Of a DNA stretch of 64,000 nucleotides, positions 49,901 to 58,900 are shown piece after piece. Position 1 is the first letter of the stretch. Every line of letters begins with the position of its first letter. The stretch spans positions 43,526-107,525 of the forward strand of contig NW_019776126.1 of assembly GCF_001039355.2 (NCBI RefSeq), written 5' to 3'. The notes below the pieces were generated by a model. The model ran no database searches, was not told where the DNA came from, and worked only from the letters and a program-made list of their open reading frames with translations. The stretch is from Lingula anatina. Lineage: Eukaryota; Brachiopoda; Lingulata; Lingulida; Lingulidae. The position numbers and the translations under genes were made by a program.

Positions 49901-52900
49901 CCAGTCTAAGTCAAAATAACTTTAATGATCTACTTTAAATATTTCCAACTTAAGTTAGTCGGTGAATAACCACGTTAAATTTCATCCGTGTCTTTTAAAT
50001 CTTTGTCTGATAGTTATTATTTGTCGGAGAATGACCACATTAAATTTTGTCCATGTCTTTTCAGTCTTTACTACAGTAGTAACACTGCTTAAATATCAAT
50101 AAAACAACATAATGGTGTTTGGTAAGAAAACTTGTTCAAAGGTAAGACCCTGTTTCGGGTGAAATGCAAAACTGAAGGTCTTTTACATTTTTTTAAACTA
50201 ATTAAAACCTACCAGTTAGGAAATATTAAACCTTACTTACAAAAACTTACTAGTCAGGTGATCATTCCTTATGATATAAGATACAACACATAAATTCTGT
50301 AATGAGATGAAATTAAACTGTATACAACATCTCTTCCTCCCATGGATCTCTTACCTAACAGCAGGACTTCTTGCTCTTCTACGCAGTACTGGTCAGATTA
50401 CGAGATAGGCAATAGCATATATCCCTAGCACATTCCCTTATAACCTCCAGTGAGAATAAATGAACAATACATATATTTACTATATCCTATCCTTTATCAT
50501 AACTGTGGAAGTAGGATTTACACATTAGAATAGCTTGTTTCCAGTGTTACAGCTTCTATGAGTCATATTCTGTAATGAGAAGGGTATGATATTGTTGTCA
50601 TAGTTGTCATGTGTAAATAAGATTCCATCATTATCACTAGAGCACTGAAATGAAGGTCAGTGAAAACTGTAGTATTGATGGATTCTTGATGTAATGTAAT
50701 GTACCACAGAGCGCATTATTTATTTACGTTGTAATTGTAGTTATGAAAACATGTACTCAAAGAAATCCTACTGTTTTATATCTACAATATCATGGCTTAA
50801 TGGGACCCCCAGGAAAACAATCTGGTAGACTGACATTTGATGAAACGTGGAAATCATGTTAAGAATTACTTTTATACCACATTACCTAGAAGTCAAGTGC
50901 CATAGTTACCATACTTCCCTTGTCATATTGGAAAACATTTTCCTGGAAATACATTTTCATTTACCTATCTGAAAACTGTGAGGTGAAGTTGAATTGTGAA
51001 AAGCATTTATTAAGATTTAGATAATGGTTTAGTTACATTTATGTGCTACTAGTGAATCAGAATTACCTTGCCACATATTGATTACAAGTATACTTTTCAT
51101 GAAAGAAATTTGGCAGGTCCTGCAATCCAGAGCCATTTTACTTTTTTTTTNTGGAAATACATTTTCATTTACCTATCTGAAAACTGTGAGGTGAAATTGA
51201 ATTGTGAAAAGCATTTATTAAGATTTAGATAATGGTTTAGTTACATTTATGTGCTACTAGTGAATCAGAATTACCTTGCCACATATTGATTACAAGTATA
51301 CTTTTCATGAAAGAAATTTGGCAGGTCCTGCAATCCAGAGCCATTTTACTTTTTTTTTTTCAATGAATGTAATTAATATACCTTAAAAAATCTTTTAGAA
51401 ATTAATGTTCTGTGAAGAGCGATAAATTGGACTTAACCAATAAATCTTTATGACAACACCCCCTCCCTCAGAGTTGTTTCTGTACTTGAACTCATTCAAC
51501 ACTAATGACATCAATTAAAGCACTCTTACACACTTAAAATATCTAAGGTTCTCACATGAAAATATATCATTGAATTAACATTTGATGGTCCAAAACTTAA
51601 TTTGTGTAAACATTGTTTTTTGTTTAATTTGTTTCTTTAAAATCTTGAACCAGTTCCTTCTGCAGCAGCAAAATTCATTTTACTATATTTTTAATGTCCA
51701 GTCATTTTCTCTTCCATATTTACACACATGTAGACTCAGATAAAACACTTACATAGTTGTAGTAACCTTTTTCTGTAAATGTTTACAATCGTTGCCCTTG
51801 AACTTCGCCCTTGTGGTCTACCTTTCAGCTATTTCTCTTAGCTCCTGCATTATATAGCCTTCTGAAGAACATTAATGGTCTGTTTACAACCTCCTAAAGC
51901 CAACCTCTGACAAATGGATTTTTACATGCAATTTGAGTTAAAATGCAAATTGTTTTCTTTATTGCACAGGGTCTTGAGTAAGTGTGTATTTTCATAACAG
52001 CAGCACGAATGAGTAGAAATGATTTCACAATTGCAAACAAAATGGAAGCAGGTGATCAAATTTATCCATCTGTTTCAGCATTTCATCACTATTCTGATGA
52101 ATGTTGTGGTGTCAAACTGAAAGCTAAAATTTGAAAAGGGGTATTCTGCATCTCTGACAGATGCTGTATTTATTTTCTGACTTGACAGGAAGCAGCTAGT
52201 TACATGTGAACATTTAATACCTCTAGATTGAATAAAAATTTTCAAGTTTATGATAGAATCACTAGTAAGAAAAATATTAATTTTGTAACAATTCTTATTT
52301 ATGTAAGTTGGTATTGGTAGTCCAGAAAGACCCAAGATGAGTTGACCAAGAACCTTTTTTAGAAGTTACACGGATAAGAATCCGCCCTTTTTTTCTACTC
52401 TTTTTATTGCGTTATATGCTGTGAGTTTTAGGGAGAAGTACAGTTGGTCCACTTTCACTTGATTGGGCTGTAGAAAAACATCATAGCATATTAAACATGA
52501 CAGAGTAAATTGGCATTGCTCACAGTTCACTGGAGTTGGTCCAATTGGCGTTCAATAATGGGTGCATTTGACAGAAATTGTACCTAAACTCACTGCTTTG
52601 TAAATCAATGGGTGATAAAGCATTGTACCAAGGCTGCACTCTGTGTACATTTTCACTGGTTTCAACAACGAAGCACCTCTGTCCAGCCAGCTGCATGTGC
52701 TACAGCTTTTTTTGCGATGTTGTTCCCCTCTCGCCCAATTTCTTGTTCTTTTATAGATCAATATCCCGGTATTCCATGCATTAAATGGGTATTTTGTAAA
52801 GAGGCCTGTGAAGATTTATGGCTTCAGGAGGTTTTCTTCTCATGAGTGAAGAAAAATTCTGTCAATATTTGTTTTCTTTATATAAAGCATCCTCAGACAG

Positions 52901-55900
52901 AAGTCACTTTTGTGCATGTTTTTTATCAGATTCTGCCAAAAAAATTTACGCTCTGCTTATTAGATTTTCCAACAGTCTGTTTATTGAAATTGTTTAGGCA
53001 GTGCCCTGAATATGTCAGCGTCAAAGTGTTTGAAAATAGTCCTGCTTTTTTTCCTTTAATAACAGGGCAATTCTTCTTCAATAACAATGTTTTGAGTGCT
53101 TTTGCTTTTTTTCCCACTTAGTAGATATTATGTAATTTGTATTGGGTTTCTTCAAAGTTAAGATATTTTTCAAATAGAAAAATCAATGTATTTAAAAAAA
53201 AACATAAATTTATGGTTGTTGTAACAGTCTCTTTCATTAAAAATGTTACCTTACAAAATCAGGTGAATAAAACCTGTTTTGACTTATGATTTAAATAACA
53301 TAAAAGGTGTCATTATTATTTAACAAATTTTTACATTTGACCAATTCATGTCTATAGTCTCAAGCACATAAAAGTTTTGAGTGAACAACATTCATACCAT
53401 CCATATGATGTTCAATATGAAATACACAATGCTGGAATTACTTGAGCATTTTATAATCTCTTGGATGACTCTGACTCCAATCTCTATCCATGGATATAAT
53501 TACATTTTCAATCAACATTCCACACTGTGTAAGTCACATAGGAATATTTTTAAAAAGTTGTGTCTGATTTCATAAAGAAGTTTTGCAAGATGTCTCCAAA
53601 ATACAATATTGCAAGCTCTCTAACCAAGACAATGTACAATGGCTGAAAAGTTAGTGAAGGCAAAGAGTAAAGAGAAGTTGTTTTCTTGATTAAGGCCAGA
53701 ACATGTATTCTAATAAATATGAGACTGAGAACAGAATATTATTGTGCTAAAGAAGACATATATACCAGCATTTGTAAGGGATTACCGTTAAAACTCTGTA
53801 ATGTATCAATGCCGCATTAATTTTGTAGTATGATTTTTTTGATTGATCACCAGAAGCTAGGATACCACAAGGATGATACAAAGGAATCAAAACTTTAACA
53901 TGTCAGGGACAATGCTTTGAGGCAGTATAATGTTGTGAAATGCCTTTGATTTATGATGAAAAACTCTAGCATTGTTTAAGTTTTAATTTTTTTTCCCTCT
54001 AATACACCCAGCATTCTACCAAGATGTAGTGTTATTGATTTGCCCCTGTCATCTCGTCCTTTCTTGTCTCTTAATAAAGTTTTGAAAGTTACTGGATTAA
54101 GTGTGTTAAAAAAAAAAAAAGAAGTTTTATGGATAATCTAGCAAGATGTTTGTTCTCAGATTATTTTTCTCATTATTGACAAAATGCTGTCATAAAAAAG
54201 TAAGCCCCTGATATCATACTTCCTTAGAGGATATAAAGAACTCTCCTACTGATCTCGGTTGCTTTACCTGTATTTCTGATCCTGTATACAGTATACTGTA
54301 AATCCTCGGATTGTTTAGTTCCCTGGTACAGCAGTGATTCCTTTGCTTACACAGGCTTTATTTTATGTGTGTATGAACTCTGGTCTTTCCCTCCTTAATA
54401 CACACTTGCAAAAACAAAGAAATCCTGTTCCGCCTGTTGTTCTCAAAGAGACACTGGAGGTTTCGTATGCTGATGCTCAGATAACTTGCGCTAAATAGAT
54501 ATCAACTCACCTGTATCAGTAACATCTTTGCGGTGAACGTGTCATGGTTATATATGCAGCACAAGAGAAAAATGACTCGATATTGAATTGGGTAACAGGA
54601 TAAAGACCATTCTGTTTTGTACTGTGTACATTGGAGATCCACTCTGCCAAAAGTAGACTGAGATAATAACCTTGCTGAATTGAATCTGAAAAACATGTGA
54701 TCTCTCTGGATTTTGGGAGTGGGTAATGTTTGCAGCATGTTGAGAATAGTTCAAAGGATAAAATATCATGCAAGATAAAAGGGTAATGATAAAAACAACC
54801 ATCATCTATGATCTGGACTCACCTTTTGGTATAGAAACTAGTTTTATTTATTCCAGTTCTTATGCAACCATAAAACCAGCCAATATATCTTTAGGTAGCT
54901 AGGCATTGCCAAACTAATCTTTGTCCAGTCAGTTAATTCTTGTAGAAAAATCACAAAGTGTTTCGGATAGAAAGTTTTCTTGACTGTCAGACTCTGGCCT
55001 TCTGTCATGAAAACTCCAACCTGCAAGATATGTTGTATCTTCATGAAACAATCTAGTGAAAGTGACTCCAGTGGCCTTTCTGTGTCACACTTGCACTATG
55101 AGGCTTCTCTGACACTGCCTATGGTAAGACTAGTCATTTCTCCTCCCCCATTCTGGTAGTTTTTTTTCACAGCACAAAGGGTGCAGACAGCTGTATTTTC
55201 CACATCTAAGAGTGCCTCTGACAGCTGTGAATGTGATGAGCTGGGCTACTTGCCAAAAGTTTCTACTATTCTTTATCCAGAATAGTAGAGTGTATGAATA
55301 GTGCAATCTTCTGATGTGTAGTATTTTGCTGAAAACCTTGGCTGCTCCTAGGTTGAATGTGAGCCTAACACCTGCATGTGAAACGAGTGAAGTGGAAAGC
55401 CACAGTCTAAGGTTGTGTTGGACCGTGTTTTACCCTTGGGTTATTTTTCATCGTCTGGTATTGGAAATTGGTTAGATTTAGTTTTATTAAATGCATTGAT
55501 TGACTGTTTGCTCTGACAGTTGATAGAGTAGTGAGATTAGACTGATTTTGAAAGGTTTTGATTTGAAAGAGGAGGGTTGTTGGTAGATTAATACTGACAG
55601 GTAGTTGGAGAAAGTGGGTGGAGCCAGTAAGGGGATAGTTTGACAGATGTCCCTTTAACAGTAGTGGAAAAGAAAGTAGAAAATATCCTAATACAAATGG
55701 AAAGATTCAAACATGCAGGTAGAAGAGAAAAGAGCAAGATGGTCCAGAGGAAAAAGGGTGGCCTTGAAAATTGAAAGAAGAGTTCAGTCACAGGTGTCAA
55801 AAAATCTTACATCAAAATTAGTCTGAACATGGGCTCCTATAAGTTTTTACTGACAAGGTTGCCTTTCTAAAGAGTCTTTAGCTTTTTTTTTTTTTTTTTT

Positions 55901-58900
55901 TTCTAAAAATTAAGCCCAAAGATCAAATTTTTCTGGTACCTTGGCAGGTTAAGTCATGCATTAAAACTTGAGGCTACTGACAGAGTCAACACAACATTGT
56001 TTCATTGATAGAGCACCTATAACATGGTGTGTGTGAGCTAGATTGATTGACCAAAAAATGCTTCATTATTTTTTACCTGAAGTTTTATTTGACATCAGTT
56101 TGCATGTGTTACATACATGTGGATAGTACCTTAAATATCTTCATGATAGTAACTTTTACCCTGTAAAAAAAATTAACTTGTTACTGTTTTTAAATGTAGT
56201 CAAGTATTAACTGGATGATTTTTTCCATTTGTTGTTGAAAAGGGTCAACAAATTATGTAGTTTGCCACAGATTTATTTTCTCCATGGTAACGTAATTATT
56301 ACTATGTGGCTACAGCTAACATTTAGAAGCCTGGTAGGATTTCTGTTAAGATTTAACCACCAGCAGGTTGATCTTACAAAGTGGAATATCTCAGTTTAGA
56401 CATACTAGTTTAACCTTAAAAGTGTGTGTGTGGGTGTTTGACTGGGTGGGTGGTTGAAACGGAACCTGGGGAGAGTTTTCACAAAAGAACTGAAGTTGAC
56501 AGTTAACCTTCATTTAAAGACAAAGTTTTTTCAGATAATTTGACCTAGTAGTTATTCACCAAAAACAGAATTGTAGAGCAAATGACAGATCCATAGCTAG
56601 CAATTATAGAAGGGGGGTTCTTTTTCTGAAAAAGTGGACCTTTTACCATGAAACCTTTTTGTACCTAGATAAAATGTTACCCACAGGGGACCTTTTCTCG
56701 GCAAAAAAAGGTAGGGGGTCGAAAGACCCCCCAAACCCACCTAGTTATGGGCCAGAATGATTAGTCTTCTATAGTTGACTTCTATCCTTTCATCCTGTAT
56801 GGAGATAGACCAGAGAATTGTCATAAAGTGAAGACCAGCTTTCAACTTATCTTCTTTTCTGAAACTGGATCTGGAACCAGAGTGAGTGGTGAGAAGGTAT
56901 CCCTGCTGGCAATAGGAAATATTTTTTCATAAAGGTATGGAAAAAGAGAAACCCCAAAATCTAAGGAGGGCCCCTGAACCTGTATATTGACTAGAGTTAT
57001 TTTCCTTTTATGCAGTTCTGTGATAAGAAATTACGAAATGAAGAAATTGTCTGTGTGCATTCATGTGTCTTTATTAGCCTATATCTCATATATCAAAAAG
57101 GAAGACAAGCAGACTGTTTGCCCGAATTTTATGAAACTGGAACCTGTGTTGTCAGTTTCATAATGTAAATGCTGAAGTTATTCATTGGTTCAGATCTAGA
57201 ATTGAAGGGTAAGAGATTATCCCTGGTAATTTTCAGAAATATTTTTCTCTGTAATACTTTAAGTATGCGCCAAAATTAAACCCCCAAAAATCTAAGGAGA
57301 CTCCCTGAACCTGTATCTTGACTCCAATTGTTTTTCTTCATTTGCAATTTTGTGAGAAGGAACAATGAAATGATGAATTTCTCTATCTGGATGCATTTAT
57401 GTGTCTTTATTAACCTCTTTCTCATGTATCAAAAAGGAAGACAACCAGACTGTTTGCCCAATTTTCTTGAAACTGAAACCTGTATTGTCAGTTTAATGTT
57501 AAATGTTATGGTTATTCATTGGTTCAGAAATTGGAATAATTTCAAGAATAGATTTCAACCTATGGATATTGCTGTGCATTAATTTATACTTAGTTTTAGG
57601 GAAGTCCAAATGAAATTTCACCATATCAAAAGCATGTAAACTGGATATGTCATGTAAAGTGATAAAAAAATTAGTGCACTGATTAAATAGGATGATCGCA
57701 AATTAATGTTAATAATATAAAAATGGCAAAATTTCTTGTATTCATAAAAATTAAAGATAATCATGCAAATCTTTGTATTGCTTTCAGTAGTGTTTTCATC
57801 ACCTAAAACATTTGTTTTCATTTCATAAAACAAACACATACCTGTCCTGTTCTTATTATTTAAAACATTGCCAGCCAGCATAAAACAAGTGGTTCTAGAT
57901 GTACATAATCCTTGAGCATATTCTTGCCCTGCTCTATCACAAAACACACGGCTAATATTTAATATATGTCATGGGGGTCATTAGATTGTGCCCCACCACC
58001 CCAGGGGCTTCACCCTAGACTCTGCCCCATCCATAGAGGTCCAGTTAGCTGCACCTGTACAAATACTGTCCTGTGGCTTAATATTGGAACTTTGTGTTAA
58101 AACATTAATAGTACTTTGACCAGACACTCAGGCAGGGTATATCTATAGGCCTATAGACATAACTGGCAGCCATCACTTGATACTCTATTATACAACATGC
58201 TTGACACATTTATAGTAATCATTAGTATAATTTGTGGTATTAATTCCTAGAATGACACTATTGAATATGGTCAGTGTGATGTTATTTTCAGTACCATGCT
58301 TAGTTCATCTGCGCTGAAGATATTAGAAAAAGGCTAGGTACATGTAGCAGGAAATGCTTCTTTTTTACTAGATTTTTTAAATTTATAGTGCTATGTTTTT
58401 TCCTTTACCTTATCATCCACAATCATTGGTGTTATTTTTCTGGACTATTTTTGCTTGACATTTTTATTGAGAAAAAAATTCTCACAACCTAAAGGCCTCC
58501 ATTTTCGTTATAACAAGCTTAAAACCATTTCCCAGACAAAGCCATGAAGCTGTACATAGTGGGCGTATGAAGTGGTTCAGATCCTGTTCATGTTATTAAT
58601 TTAATTACATTGATTCAGTTTACCTTTATTTTCCTCCCTTTTTCTGCTCTGACACAGTTGCTACATTTTTTTTAATTCAGTTATTTCAACAGAGGATTGA
58701 TATCTTTGTCTTTAGCTATTACTTTAATTACTGAAATCTCCCAGTCTTAATTGACTAATTCCACCTTTGTCCAAGGATACTTGCTATTTAGGAAAGGAAA
58801 AATACTTATATTTTTTTAAATCAAATGACCAGTAATGGTCATTTTGATGATACTTATGACATGTTAGATTAAAAGAAGCAACATATTCCCATGCTCAGAA

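Noticed and set aside
57328..57582. 84-codon plus frame
   Set aside because: Falls in the second unit of a tandem repeat; the first unit does not keep the frame open and no domain is seen.
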